From positions 1 to 64,000 of IMG/VR virus record IMGVR_UViG_3300010430_000024: a stretch of DNA of 64,000 nt; one strand, written 5' to 3'. The stretch comes from a virus. Below are positions 1 through 9,824 of the stretch, in pieces. The first letter of the stretch is position 1. The number at the start of each line of letters is the position of its first letter. The position numbers and the translations under genes were made by a program. The notes under the pieces were generated by a model. That model had not been told where the DNA came from and ran no database searches. It saw only the letters and a list, made by a program, of their open reading frames with translations.

Positions 1-3000
1 AAGTCACTAGAGTTCGGGAACGTAACCCAGTCGCCAGTTCCATCGAGCAACAACGACGTGCTACCGAATTTTGTCTGGGCTGTGTCAAGTTGAGCATTAG
101 CTACAAAGGTAGCTACGCGAGCGCCATCATCTATTGACGTATAGGTTGTTGCAGCATCCGTACCATCAAAATCTGCTAACAGTGAAACACTAGCCCAGTC
201 TGAATCTTCAGCTGGATATGCTTCTGTTGGTGCGGTGAAGTTTGCGGTGTATCGAGCTACGCCTTTCGTTACGCGAATATTGTCCAACCAACCATTAAAG
301 TCTTGTACTAAACTGGGCGCAAAGATGCCTCCGATTGTGAATGGCTGGGTTACCGTAAATATAGTGCCAGTGTCTGCTATCTCAGTTCCTAACTGGACTC
401 CATCAACAAAGTGATACAGGAAACCACCAGTCCTAGTAGCAGCAAGGTGATACCACTGCTCGCCAACGGGGTTCCATGCTTGGTCCCTTGAAACGACATC
501 CGCGCCAGTTGTTGAATATCCAAATCGCAGATTATTATTTGTAATCGCAAACGACCACGAGGCTTGACTGCCCGTAGATAGGTACTTATTAAAGAACTGA
601 TGATCGCCAGTGCCGGGGTCGCCGTTAAAACGCACATGACATTCAACCGTGAAGTCACCACTTCCCAAATCCATATCTGTTGATTGCGGGAACTGGATGT
701 AATCATCAGTGCCATCAAACAACGCTGACGCTGTGCCAAACTTAAATTGCGCCGTATCAATTTGCGCTTGATTGAAAAAAGACGATACCAATTCTGGGTG
801 GGCTTGATCTATGGCAGCTGTCGCTGTGTCGGCACCCTCAAAATCCAACAGTATGGAGACGCTACTCCAGTCGGAGTCTCCTGCGGCTACCCCCGGAACA
901 AGAGCTGCCACCTCATTGGCATCTATGTTGATGGCTGCTACAACACTGAGAGACACATCGCTTTGAAAAGAAGCCTCACCAGCGACATCCAAAACGTCAT
1001 CAAAATCAACCGCACCAGTAACACCAAGAGTGGTGTTAAATGTACCTGCCGCATCGACGTTCAGTGTGCTATCGAAGTCAACCGCACCCTGTGCGTTCAG
1101 TGTGTCGGAAAGTACAACTGCACCATCAACATCCAGCGTACCCGCAATAGTCGCATCACCCTCGATACTCGTGAGTGCTGACGTGATCTTTGTTATCAGT
1201 CCGTCAATCTGCGTAGTGTAAGCAGGATCGCCAACATAGAACGTCGTGGGGTCGTTCTGAACAGTCTTGGTATACTCGCAAATCTTTGGGTCAGTGGAAG
1301 AGTCACGTGAGATGAAAATCCTGTTTCCGTCTTGCGATATATGTATTTGATTCCAGAGACCAAACCCAGAATCTGTCTGGACATTCCTACTACCAGTCCA
1401 TGTGATTGTCGTGACATCGAAAGGCACGGTCATTTTCGCGATATAGAAAATGGTGGTGTACAGCGCAATAAGCGTCAGTCCATCTTCTGAAATAGTAAAG
1501 TCATCTATCACATTGCCCGGAGCGCCAGACATGTTGTCGTAACGCTGATTGGACGCAAGTGTATAGCTGGTAATATCGTAGGCAGTGCTGAGGTCGAACA
1601 TCCTCAACTCATAGATGCTGCCAGCCGCTTCACCAACACCGCAGAGCTTGGTGCCATCGCGTGACATCCAGTACCCACTCTCACCTACAGTCGGGAAACC
1701 AAGAGCCGAATTAAGCACCGTAGCATTTGCTGCCACAGAGCCGTTAATCACGTACGCCGAGGAACTGGTATAAGTCTCAACGCTATTACCAGAAGCCAGC
1801 TGAACCATGTACTGAAGGCCGCTTTCAATCCACCTCCCTGTGTACCAAGGATTGGTTAAGGAGTCAGCTGCCCCGTCGCTTGTCGCATTCGAGAAATCAT
1901 ATGCAGTGGTCAGCGTGTAGCTACGCATAACATCTTCGGTGTTATTGCCCATGATGCAATGAAGCCCATCATCGGACAGGTCAAATACATCTATACCATT
2001 GGCTACGTCCTGCGCGATGCCTGTAGATTCAAGTGCCGCTGTGTCATGGGTAACTGCTACGTATGTCCAATCAGTGTCTGGGTCGGTTCCCCAGATGCTC
2101 GAAATAGTAGCGAAGTCGCCAGCAAATATAAGCATCTCCACATCTTCTGCGGCAGGATTCTCCCAATTGATACCAACGTCATTTTTCAGCCCTACGAGCG
2201 TACCGTCGATGTCTGTTCTGTACGCTGGGTCACCCATAGTCCAAGCTGTAGCGCCCGGTCCACCCTCTACGCCGCCTGCTGAAAGCCATAGGTTCGTGTC
2301 ATTGTTCGCTGAGTTGTTGTCCCAGCGCTGCTGCAAGATCAGGACGGTACTATCAGGTGATACGTCAAACCCTTCCGTATTGCCACCAGCGCCAGTTCTG
2401 GTATTGACTATCCCAATAGCACCGAACGAAAGGGTGGTTATATCGAAGGGTGTGGTGGCAACATACTCATCCATCTTCGTGGCATGTAAGACGTACAGCA
2501 ACAAACCATCAGGTGACCACAAAAACTCAGTAATGTTTGTGCCACTGACAATTTCATCATTAGTCTCCGTGCCAGTGCTTAGGTCGAACGGAGCTGTCAT
2601 GGTGATTTCTTTAATGCTCGGACCGACGTTGTACCATAGGGTCAACCCGTCATCAGAGACAGTTACACCTTTAGGTGTTCCAACGACAGAGAACCCATAG
2701 TTTTTTGTTGCTAAATCACCGGATACGGGATTCCATGCAGTACCTGTGTTGCGGCGTTCTTGTATTTCAAGCGTGGTTCCACCAACCGCCATATAGACAG
2801 ACCTGCCTTCATCAGCAAAGCAAAAGCCCCACGTGTCAGACTCATTTAATACTTGTACTGGACTAGCGTTCTCCGGTCTGTAGGGAACGCTATATGTGAC
2901 CCCGGCTCGCCATATGCCACCAGCAGCAGCATTATTCAAGCAAGCTGTATACCCGGCAGTGCCGTCACCATTGAATTTGAAACCAGATGTTTCTGTCTGC

Positions 3001-4577
3001 GGAAATTCAGTGCTGCTGTCCCAACTAAAGGTACTAATAGCAGGCCAACTACCAATAACTGCTGGCAGGTCTCCGAAAATAAGTAACTCAATGTCATCAC
3101 CAGTAGAATTTTCCCAGTCGATGCCAATGGAATTCTTGAGTCCTATGAGGGTGCCATCGATATCTGTTCTGTACGCTGGGTCGCCAACAGTAAATCCTGC
3201 CGCTCCAGCTCCAAAACCGAACGCCTCAGTGGGTGGAGTAAAGTTCGCTGTATATCTGGCAGATTTAGTTATCCTGAGATCATCTATCCAACCATTATGG
3301 TATTCAGCTAACCCTGACCCGGTAGAGGCGACACCAATGTAAAACAGCCCCGTAGTGGCATGAAGGGAATCTGTTGATATATTGACTGTAGCACCCTGCT
3401 GAACTCCATCAACAAACAACCTCAGATCAGCGCCAGATCGACATGCAGCAATGTGATACCACTGATCATCGTCAGGGAACCATGAGCGAGTAGTATTGGT
3501 AGTTGAGGTGCCATTTGTTGAATAAATAAAACGCAAAGTTGCATCATGAAAACCAAACAAATAGGATCGTTGGCTTACCCCATTAGCGTCCCAAAAACCA
3601 CATAGCGTATGCTTTGACCCACCACCGGGAACTAACTCGAAACGTATCCAGCCTTCGATTGTAAAATCACCATCCGCAAGTTGCAGACCTGCGTCATTCG
3701 GGATAGTGATGTACCCCGGACCCGGTGACCCACCAACCTCATCAAAGAATGCTGAAGCGGTGCCATACTTGATAATTGAAGTATCGAGAGATACATCATC
3801 AACAAAAGTTAAGGTGTAATTATTAACAGATAGGTCGGGTGCTGTAGTCGCCCCATTGTCTCCATCAAACGGAACGAGAAGCGCAACATTAGCGTAATCA
3901 GGATCGCTGCCAGTTGTTTCCGAAAATACTACGAACTCTATAGAGTCGAAAGTCTCATTCTGCCAGTTGATTGAGTAATCGTTTGCTAGTTGTAGATACC
4001 CCTCGTACGGGTTCCACTTCAGCAGGCTTGCGGTGTCGTGCCAGTTCTCGCCGTCATCGTTATACAGCATGTCGAAAGCTGTCTGCGTGGTGAGGTCTGT
4101 GTCGGTAAGCTCAAGAAGAGTATCAACGCCACCACCAATAGAACCTACATCCTGCGATTCCCATCGGTTGTTTGCTTCGACCCACGTGAGTACCTGATCG
4201 TCTGTTGGGGTTGGCACATGGACATCAGTCAGTTCGCCAAGGGCTAATGACCCACCAGCTGTTCCGGGTAAGAACTCATCACCATCCCAGATAAGACTCT
4301 GACCAACAGAGGGTGAGCCATTAACGTCAGTAAGGTCGAAAATGCTTGACGGCACACTCAGGTCGGTGATGTCAGCTTCAACATGCGTGTGAATTATCGG
4401 CGCATAGATAGCGTCAAGGTCGTCGGCAAACTCAGTGTCAGGAATAACGGATTCTTCGTTTTCCAACGACTGAAAACGATATTCGAGAGCAGCCACAAGC
4501 TGCCGCATGTCATACGGCTTGATGGGTTCCTCTATCCGAAAGGAAGGAAACGCTACTCGCTGTTTGTTCCGACTCAT
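1..4577 (-). CDS. Giant tail fibre/spike with LamG and beta-propeller-like repeats (3' end beyond window)
   Basis: The minus-strand frame from the ATG at 4577 stays open to base 1, so this is at least 1,525 residues with the C-terminus outside the window. The ATG overlaps the stop of the upstream gene (ATGA), which fixes the start. The N-terminus (MSRNKQRVAFPSF) is followed by a linker with repeated ELTD/DLTD segments. At least two LamG/concanavalin-like domains follow, each with a WYHIAA- or WYHLAA-type strand, a LFVDG/HFVDG turn and a closing GW-DD/DN-(I)R motif. Between them are repeats of the form DGLTL-W/ALY...MTxPFD, which look like beta-propeller blades. It was probably virion-attached and binds host surface glycans. 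Function is inferred from family and position; no catalytic motif is seen. Confidence 0.85.
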   Translation of the reverse strand, partial: MSRNKQRVAFPSFRIEEPIKPYDMRQLVAALEYRFQSLENEESVIPDTEFADDLDAIYAPIIHTHVEADITDLSVPSSIFDLTDVNGSPSVGQSLIWDGDEFLPGTAGGSLALGELTDVHVPTPTDDQVLTWVEANNRWESQDVGSIGGGVDTLLELTDTDLTTQTAFDMLYNDDGENWHDTASLLKWNPYEGYLQLANDYSINWQNETFDSIEFVVFSETTGSDPDYANVALLVPFDGDNGATTAPDLSVNNYTLTFVDDVSLDTSIIKYGTASAFFDEVGGSPGPGYITIPNDAGLQLADGDFTIEGWIRFELVPGGGSKHTLCGFWDANGVSQRSYLFGFHDATLRFIYSTNGTSTTNTTRSWFPDDDQWYHIAACRSGADLRLFVDGVQQGATVNISTDSLHATTGLFYIGVASTGSGLAEYHNGWIDDLRITKSARYTANFTPPTEAFGFGAGAAGFTVGDPAYRTDIDGTLIGLKNSIGIDWENSTGDDIELLIFGDLPAVIGSWPAISTFSWDSSTEFPQTETSGFKFNGDGTAGYTACLNNAAAGGIWRAGVTYSVPYRPENASPVQVLNESDTWGFCFADEGRSVYMAVGGTTLEIQERRNTGTAWNPVSGDLATKNYGFSVVGTPKGVTVSDDGLTLWYNVGPSIKEITMTAPFDLSTGTETNDEIVSGTNITEFLWSPDGLLLYVLHATKMDEYVATTPFDITTLSFGAIGIVNTRTGAGGNTEGFDVSPDSTVLILQQRWDNNSANNDTNLWLSAGGVEGGPGATAWTMGDPAYRTDIDGTLVGLKNDVGINWENPAAEDVEMLIFAGDFATISSIWGTDPDTDWTYVAVTHDTAALESTGIAQDVANGIDVFDLSDDGLHCIMGNNTEDVMRSYTLTTAYDFSNATSDGAADSLTNPWYTGRWIESGLQYMVQLASGNSVETYTSSSAYVINGSVAANATVLNSALGFPTVGESGYWMSRDGTKLCGVGEAAGSIYELRMFDLSTAYDITSYTLASNQRYDNMSGAPGNVIDDFTISEDGLTLIALYTTIFYIAKMTVPFDVTTITWTGSRNVQTDSGFGLWNQIHISQDGNRIFISRDSSTDPKICEYTKTVQNDPTTFYVGDPAYTTQIDGLITKITSALTSIEGDATIAGTLDVDGAVVLSDTLNAQGAVDFDSTLNVDAAGTFNTTLGVTGAVDFDDVLDVAGEASFQSDVSLSVVAAINIDANEVAALVPGVAAGDSDWSSVSILLDFEGADTATAAIDQAHPELVSSFFNQAQIDTAQFKFGTASALFDGTDDYIQFPQSTDMDLGSGDFTVECHVRFNGDPGTGDHQFFNKYLSTGSQASWSFAITNNNLRFGYSTTGADVVSRDQAWNPVGEQWYHLAATRTGGFLYHFVDGVQLGTEIADTGTIFTVTQPFTIGGIFAPSLVQDFNGWLDNIRVTKGVARYTANFTAPTEAYPAEDSDWASVSLLADFDGTDAATTYTSIDDGARVATFVANAQLDTAQTKFGSTSLLLDGTGDWVTFPNSSD

Positions 4578-7081
4578 CCGCGCTTACCGTGTGGTCCTGC
4601 TCTTCCCCTCCAGTTGCCCATGCGCCACTTGTCTCCGGTATCGTTCGATGAGACCTTGATCGCGACCTGCCGCGCACGAATTCTGGTTGACACTTTCCTT
4701 GTGTTGCCGTCCACCGTGTATGGTCCCTTCGTTATCCTGTCAGCCGCTGGGTATTTGCGTCCTGTCAGGTTCACATCGACGCTTCCTTCGAGCGTCAGGA
4801 AGTCTGGGATTAACTGGTCTACGTGCATTAACTCTTCACCAGCATTCGGTATCTCCATATCGAATGACTCGATATAGCTTGACATCGCTACACCGTCAGC
4901 ATCGGTTCCGGTCTCATGCTCGTACAGGTAACCATCAGCGCTGGTTGCGTAGGCTTTCTCGAACTGTGGTGATCGATCTGCCCATGCTGTACGAGCCAAC
5001 ATGCCAGTAGCCCATGTACCTTCTTCGTAGTTGAACGCCACGTAACGATTCACTTCAATTGGGCTGATGTCAAAGTCCTGTGCAGTTAGTACGCCCACCG
5101 GACCAACCGCAAAGTTGTAGAAGCGAATTGAGTTTTCAGCCGTTACCGCTGGCTCCATATGAAGCCCAGCAGAACCACCTGTGTACAGCAACAACTCAGC
5201 AGCAGACAGAGCGATTTGCCATACCTGAGTACCATCGAGCCACAAGGTGAGGTTTGGCGTATCGAACTGCGCCGTTAAGTTGTACTTCGTTTCCGCTGCC
5301 GCTGCCGATCCAGATACCGCAGTGAATGTGTACGTACCCGGATCATTGTCCAAGACGCTCTTCACACCACTCGCGTTCTTCTTCCTGACGCGAATCGTAT
5401 CAGTGAAGATGTCAGCCTCAATGTAGATGCCCTGAGCATCATCAGAGGTGGTATCTGGGGTGCCTGTGATCTCGGTACGCAGGAACATCATGCCAGACCA
5501 CCGAGTAGCAACTTGTCCTGCCTCAAACGCGAACTCTACACCCCACTCACATTCTGTCGGGGTCAGAATCGGTTCATCGTTGGTCAGGATGTAATCGTAC
5601 TCGTAACCATTGTCAGCCGTGTTTGTTACCGTCGTGAAGCCAGCCGATGAATTGAATTCGTATTCATAGCCAATCACTCCAGCACCACTAGGCGTAGCAA
5701 GAGAGAAACCTGATGGGATTCTCAGGTCGAATGGATGCTGCGCATAAGCCAGCGGGTCGTACGATGGATAGAAGAACCAGACCTCATTGAACTCACGATT
5801 CAGACCACCGTAAACCTTGTCTCGCTGATCGACGTTGATGAAGTCGTACACCCAGTTGCGAACGTCACACGGCAGCACCTTGACGATACCGTCATAGATA
5901 TAGAAGTCAGACTCAGCCATGAAGATCACGCGAGCGTCAATCGGTACTGCTGCGTTCGGACCCAGTATCGAGACGTTCTCACCAACCGTATTCAAGCCGA
6001 AGACATCAAAACCACCGAAGAACGGTAATGTGTGTACGCTGACATCCGTGAAAACGAGCGTCTCAAGCCGTGAGCGTACGCCTGTGACGATTTTAGAGCC
6101 TGAGTATAGTCTTAGGTCACCTGATGTGTTGGTGCTGGTAGGCACCCAATCATTCAGGTCTTCGGTCGAACACCACCTGATCAACATTGGATCAAATGCG
6201 AGGTTGAAGAAATCGTAAGCACCCAGAGCGATCACGTGTCGATCTCGCTGCGAGACGATCATAGCCTCATTATTGGGTGGCGCATCACCGCCAAACGGAG
6301 AGGCTCTTGTGCCAGTACCCTTGGATCGATCCCACCAGTACATCTGTCCACCACGTGGGCAGCACAGTAAGTCTTCGCCCCATGTATCAAGAGACCATGT
6401 GCGGATTGGCAGCACCAGCGTTGATCCTGTCCGGGCATCACCGTAGCCTTCGCGCCCGTACGGACCTGTGCCATAACCTGTAGCCGTGACAGCTGTCTCT
6501 GCCCCTACAGTGATTTGGTACTCAGCCCTGACCGCTGTGCCGCCTTCATTTGCGCCGCCAGTTGCTGCTGTACCAGAATGAGTTATATCGTAAGTGTTCG
6601 GTCCAGTGACAGCATCAACCGTGTACTCACCCTCAAAATCGAGACCACTGGATGCACCGACAATCGTGTTCGTGAATTCCACGTAGTCGCCAAGCTGCGC
6701 TCCATGGTTCGCATCAGTAACCTCTATACGTGACAAGCCAGTGAATGTCTCAAAAGGACCGAGACCACCATTAGCAGGCTCTGAGACGTGCCTCAATGGA
6801 GTGATGTCGTAATAGGTGCCGTCCTGCCATACATACAGCTTGGTATCAGTAGCGACGGCTGACCAGCGTTTAGCATCCAGTGAGGACCAATCCAGCAGGC
6901 GACGACAGATGCCAATGAACTGCGGCGAATCAACCTGCACCCAGCCACCTATCTTCTCAGCCAGACCCTTACGAAAACGCACCTTGTCCATCGAGTACCA
7001 GCGACCCACAGCGCCGCGCTCTGACTGCTCTGTGTACTGACCAGCACTGATGGGTAAATTAAAGATCGCCTTCTGTGTCAT
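4574..7081 (-). CDS. Tail/packaged-DNA stabilisation protein, P22 gp10-like candidate
   Basis: An 835-residue structural protein. The N-terminus (FNLPISAGQYTEQSE, then KVRFRKGLAEKIGGW) resembles the plug or tail-hub proteins that podoviruses place after the adaptor proteins. The middle contains beta-rich segments and a LamG-like stretch (LTLWLDGTQVWQIALS). It follows the glycine-rich gene with a TAATG overlap and couples to the fibre gene by ATGA. In P22 the equivalent protein closes the portal channel and carries the tail needle; that role is inferred from the N-terminus and gene order. A general tail or baseplate protein is the alternative. Confidence 0.7.
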   Translation of the reverse strand: MTQKAIFNLPISAGQYTEQSERGAVGRWYSMDKVRFRKGLAEKIGGWVQVDSPQFIGICRRLLDWSSLDAKRWSAVATDTKLYVWQDGTYYDITPLRHVSEPANGGLGPFETFTGLSRIEVTDANHGAQLGDYVEFTNTIVGASSGLDFEGEYTVDAVTGPNTYDITHSGTAATGGANEGGTAVRAEYQITVGAETAVTATGYGTGPYGREGYGDARTGSTLVLPIRTWSLDTWGEDLLCCPRGGQMYWWDRSKGTGTRASPFGGDAPPNNEAMIVSQRDRHVIALGAYDFFNLAFDPMLIRWCSTEDLNDWVPTSTNTSGDLRLYSGSKIVTGVRSRLETLVFTDVSVHTLPFFGGFDVFGLNTVGENVSILGPNAAVPIDARVIFMAESDFYIYDGIVKVLPCDVRNWVYDFINVDQRDKVYGGLNREFNEVWFFYPSYDPLAYAQHPFDLRIPSGFSLATPSGAGVIGYEYEFNSSAGFTTVTNTADNGYEYDYILTNDEPILTPTECEWGVEFAFEAGQVATRWSGMMFLRTEITGTPDTTSDDAQGIYIEADIFTDTIRVRKKNASGVKSVLDNDPGTYTFTAVSGSAAAAETKYNLTAQFDTPNLTLWLDGTQVWQIALSAAELLLYTGGSAGLHMEPAVTAENSIRFYNFAVGPVGVLTAQDFDISPIEVNRYVAFNYEEGTWATGMLARTAWADRSPQFEKAYATSADGYLYEHETGTDADGVAMSSYIESFDMEIPNAGEELMHVDQLIPDFLTLEGSVDVNLTGRKYPAADRITKGPYTVDGNTRKVSTRIRARQVAIKVSSNDTGDKWRMGNWRGRAGPHGKRG

Positions 7082-8298
7082 TACGGCTCGAACTCAATTC
7101 CTGTAAGTAGCAAACCAGATGCCTGTGCTATTGGGGTAGGCTCAGCGCCTGAGTGACCACCAGTCCTGCCTATCTGGATCAACCCTGAAGCTGAACCAAT
7201 TGATGCTGTTGTGCCAAGTTTGAAGCTCTCACCTACAGTCAGGTCATACCAAGTATCAGACGCACCCGGATCAACTGTCCAGCCGGGTGATCCACCCTCG
7301 GTGTTCGATGGTGCAAAGACAAAGTAATTACCGGGCGTGAACGAGTTACCAACCCACCATGCTGTGGAGTAATCTACATCGCCTCCTGAGTGCTGCCTTC
7401 GGAAGACACCAGTACTCAGAAGTATAAAGCCAACCTCATCAGATGTTGCAGTCATGGTGAATCCAGTTTCTGAGATTTCACTAAACAGCACCAGCTTGCC
7501 GTCAGTCTCACCTTTGATTCGACCCTCTGATCGAAGTGTTGCTTCACTCTTCGCGCCACTGAAAGTAGCGCTCGCTCCATTTGTTGGGGCAAAGGAAGAG
7601 CCACCATCACCACCAGCACCACCATTGCCTTGTTGATTGATTCCAAATCTATTGGTAGATGGGTTGGCGAACTGACCGTATATCCCGGCGTAGCCCCAGT
7701 CGCCACCATCACCGCCATCATTGGTAGCTGCGGTGCCGCCATTGCCACCATTGCCTATTGCAAGCTGACTGCCAGCTGATCCTGCTGCCCCTAACGGAGA
7801 GCCTGTCGGAGAACCCGCAGCGCCACCACTAGCGTCACCCCAACCGACACCACCACCGCCGCCACCGCCCGGAGTGCCACCAGCGCCAGTATCGTTGTAA
7901 GAGCCACCACCGCCGCCACCGCCACCGCCGAAGAGAAAGCCATTATCAACATCAATCGAAACATCAAAAGTGTCGGACTGGATGGCATGTCCACCCGATC
8001 CTCCAGCATTGCCATGAGTGCCTGTCGCACCGTTGTCGTCACCTCCAGAGCCACCAGCACCACCTGTTCCTATAAAGCGCCCACTGTTGATTGCAGTAAA
8101 CTGGAAAGTGCTACCCGCAGCAAAGTCGGTCGTAATGATAATTTCTGCAACATCGGCATCGTCTGCTATGAGTGTGACCTCAACAGGCTCAGATGGAGAG
8201 CCTAGATATACCCACAGGTCACCAATGTAAGTGTCACTGGTGAAATCAATAGTGAACGCACCACCGCCACCGAAAAGAGAGAGAGGCTTTTTCCACAT
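7081..8298 (-). CDS. Glycine-rich tail adhesin-like protein
   Basis: About 405 residues. I chose the ATG at 8298 because it overlaps the stop of the upstream gene (TAATG) and begins MWKKPLSLFGGGG; an upstream in-frame start at 8337 lies inside the previous gene. The centre has runs of Gly (up to nine in a row) and GGxGG repeats, interrupted by short polar segments. Such polyglycine sandwiches occur in phage receptor-binding adhesins of the T4-family gp38 type. The C-terminal third is non-repetitive and could be the receptor tip. It lies between two tail-fibre-type genes, which fits host recognition. Not identifiable beyond that. Confidence 0.7.
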   Translation of the reverse strand: MWKKPLSLFGGGGAFTIDFTSDTYIGDLWVYLGSPSEPVEVTLIADDADVAEIIITTDFAAGSTFQFTAINSGRFIGTGGAGGSGGDDNGATGTHGNAGGSGGHAIQSDTFDVSIDVDNGFLFGGGGGGGGGSYNDTGAGGTPGGGGGGGVGWGDASGGAAGSPTGSPLGAAGSAGSQLAIGNGGNGGTAATNDGGDGGDWGYAGIYGQFANPSTNRFGINQQGNGGAGGDGGSSFAPTNGASATFSGAKSEATLRSEGRIKGETDGKLVLFSEISETGFTMTATSDEVGFILLSTGVFRRQHSGGDVDYSTAWWVGNSFTPGNYFVFAPSNTEGGSPGWTVDPGASDTWYDLTVGESFKLGTTASIGSASGLIQIGRTGGHSGAEPTPIAQASGLLLTGIEFEP

Positions 8299-9161
8299 TA
8301 GACCGAAGCCAGTCCTTTGATTATCGACACCACCCACCGTGCGCCACCGATATCATCGAGACCAGTTACGTACTCAAAGCCAAGGTAATCAATCGACCCG
8401 AAGGCAGTTGACAATACAGGTGCGCCACCAGACGCAAGGAACGTGTTGGACGCGAATGTAATGGCATGTGGTGCGCCAGTACCCTGCTCGACAATCAAGC
8501 TGAATGTCTGCCCGTTAGTCGCATTGGTTGGAGCTGTCAAATTAAACGCAGCTGTCGTCAGGTGATAGAAAGCGTTCGAGTCAGCACAGTCAACATTGAC
8601 GTTGCCAGTATCAATCAGGAGTGCTGTACGATCAGTTACCTGACCCTTGGTGAAGGTCTGTGCAACATTCTTCTGCGCGAACTCAGTATCCGCAATACCA
8701 TTCAGCAAAACTGAGTCAGCGGCCAAAGTCGCATTCGCTGCGGTCACTGCCGTTGCTGCGGATGCTGCCTGCACATCAGTACCATCACAGTAAACCCACT
8801 GACCCTCACCAGCGATGATTGTTGGTCCTATGCCTGCAACCGTCTTCACCATGACATCACCATCGGACGTGTTCGCAACCAGATAGACCTTACTGCGAGT
8901 CGGCACAATGATGTTACGCGACCCACCGGGCGAGCCGTTCAAATCAAGGATCATGTAACGAGCGCCAGTCGCGGCAGTAGGACCACCAGCAGTGTCATCC
9001 AGCGTGTAATCCTGTGCGACGGTTATATCGACAACAGCCGTACCAGCAATACTGTCTTCCAGAAGCTGGAGAGCGCTGTCATTAAGAACGGTTCCCCATG
9101 TGTCTGGGTTCTCATCCAGAGCCTGTAGGGTCATCCTGAGTAATGGGCTAATGGTAGACAT
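8298..9161 (-). CDS. Tail fibre-associated protein
   Basis: A 287-residue protein beginning MSTISPLLRM, then QALDENPDTWGTVLND, a start typical of small phage fibre proteins. The body is Ala/Thr/Val-rich, predicted beta-helical, with repeated short hydrophobic strands and no signal peptide. The C-terminus (GFEYVTGLDDIGGARWVV) resembles fibre tips that pack as trimers. It overlaps the next gene by one base (TAATG), suggesting coupled translation and related function. Exact role unknown. Confidence 0.65.
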   Translation of the reverse strand: MSTISPLLRMTLQALDENPDTWGTVLNDSALQLLEDSIAGTAVVDITVAQDYTLDDTAGGPTAATGARYMILDLNGSPGGSRNIIVPTRSKVYLVANTSDGDVMVKTVAGIGPTIIAGEGQWVYCDGTDVQAASAATAVTAANATLAADSVLLNGIADTEFAQKNVAQTFTKGQVTDRTALLIDTGNVNVDCADSNAFYHLTTAAFNLTAPTNATNGQTFSLIVEQGTGAPHAITFASNTFLASGGAPVLSTAFGSIDYLGFEYVTGLDDIGGARWVVSIIKGLASV

Positions 9162-9164
9162 TTC

Positions 9165-9824
9165 TTACCTCTGGTTAGTCGGTGACGCTGGCACTTCCAT
9201 CGGTGTCAGGTTGTATCGTTGGTTGAGTAACTCGTAAGTCTCTCTCTTTGCCAGCGGCAGAGAGTCGGTGTAATCCGTCTTCCATATCTCAACGCGATCA
9301 TCAGCCTTCAGGAACTTCTCTGACTCAGCAAGACATGCCTTGAAGAGTAGATCATCCTGATGCAGTGACAGCCACGTGGTGTCCTGTCCAACAGAGAGGC
9401 TCTCTGGGCGTGTTACGCCACGAGCGTTAAGGGTGTAAGTGCCGTCAGGGATCGGGGATAGAAGCCAGTCAGTCTCAGTCTGTTCAGAATAGTATTTAGG
9501 TGGAGCTGTGGACCCAATCACCTGATGATCCCTGACGAAATCGGTTGAACGCAATTCGAGAAAAGTTCTCACGCCTGCGCTGTCGTAATAAATTGATTGT
9601 GTCACCACCAACTCAGTATCGGTGACTGGCTTTGTTGCGGTCTCAACACCCGGCGAGGTAGCTGCCGTTCCCTCTGACGTAAAGATGGACAGGTCGAGAT
9701 CGCGCCATAAACGCATCTCACCAAGATTGATCAGATCATCAATCGACCCTGCGAACTCAAGGTCGTCGTCTTCCATCCACGACTGAAGATTGGCTGAGAG
9801 TTCTGCATATGTTTTGTTGCTCAA
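9165..9824 (-). CDS. Head-tail adaptor-like protein
   Basis: A 219-residue, mainly helical and acidic protein. The N-terminus (MSNKTYAELSANLQSWMEDDDLEF) and the middle IDDLINLGEMRLWRDL resemble phage adaptor proteins that sit between portal and tail hub. The C-terminal part (LAESEKFLKADDRVEIW) is typical of the same family. A second adaptor-like gene lies at 10974-11702. Start codon coordinates fit an overlap with the stop of the upstream gene. Assignment rests on sequence style and position in the morphogenesis operon. Confidence 0.6.
   Translation of the reverse strand: MSNKTYAELSANLQSWMEDDDLEFAGSIDDLINLGEMRLWRDLDLSIFTSEGTAATSPGVETATKPVTDTELVVTQSIYYDSAGVRTFLELRSTDFVRDHQVIGSTAPPKYYSEQTETDWLLSPIPDGTYTLNARGVTRPESLSVGQDTTWLSLHQDDLLFKACLAESEKFLKADDRVEIWKTDYTDSLPLAKRETYELLNQRYNLTPMEVPASPTNQR

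Noticed and set aside
1-4577. Plus-strand and other-frame ORFs of 60-230 residues in the left 4.5 kb
   Set aside because: They are shadows of the long open minus-strand fibre gene; composition is not protein-like and they lack ribosome sites.
7452-8063. Ala/Val/Met-rich ORFs opposite or out of frame with the glycine-rich gene
   Set aside because: They result from GC-rich Gly codons read in another frame; no ribosome sites.
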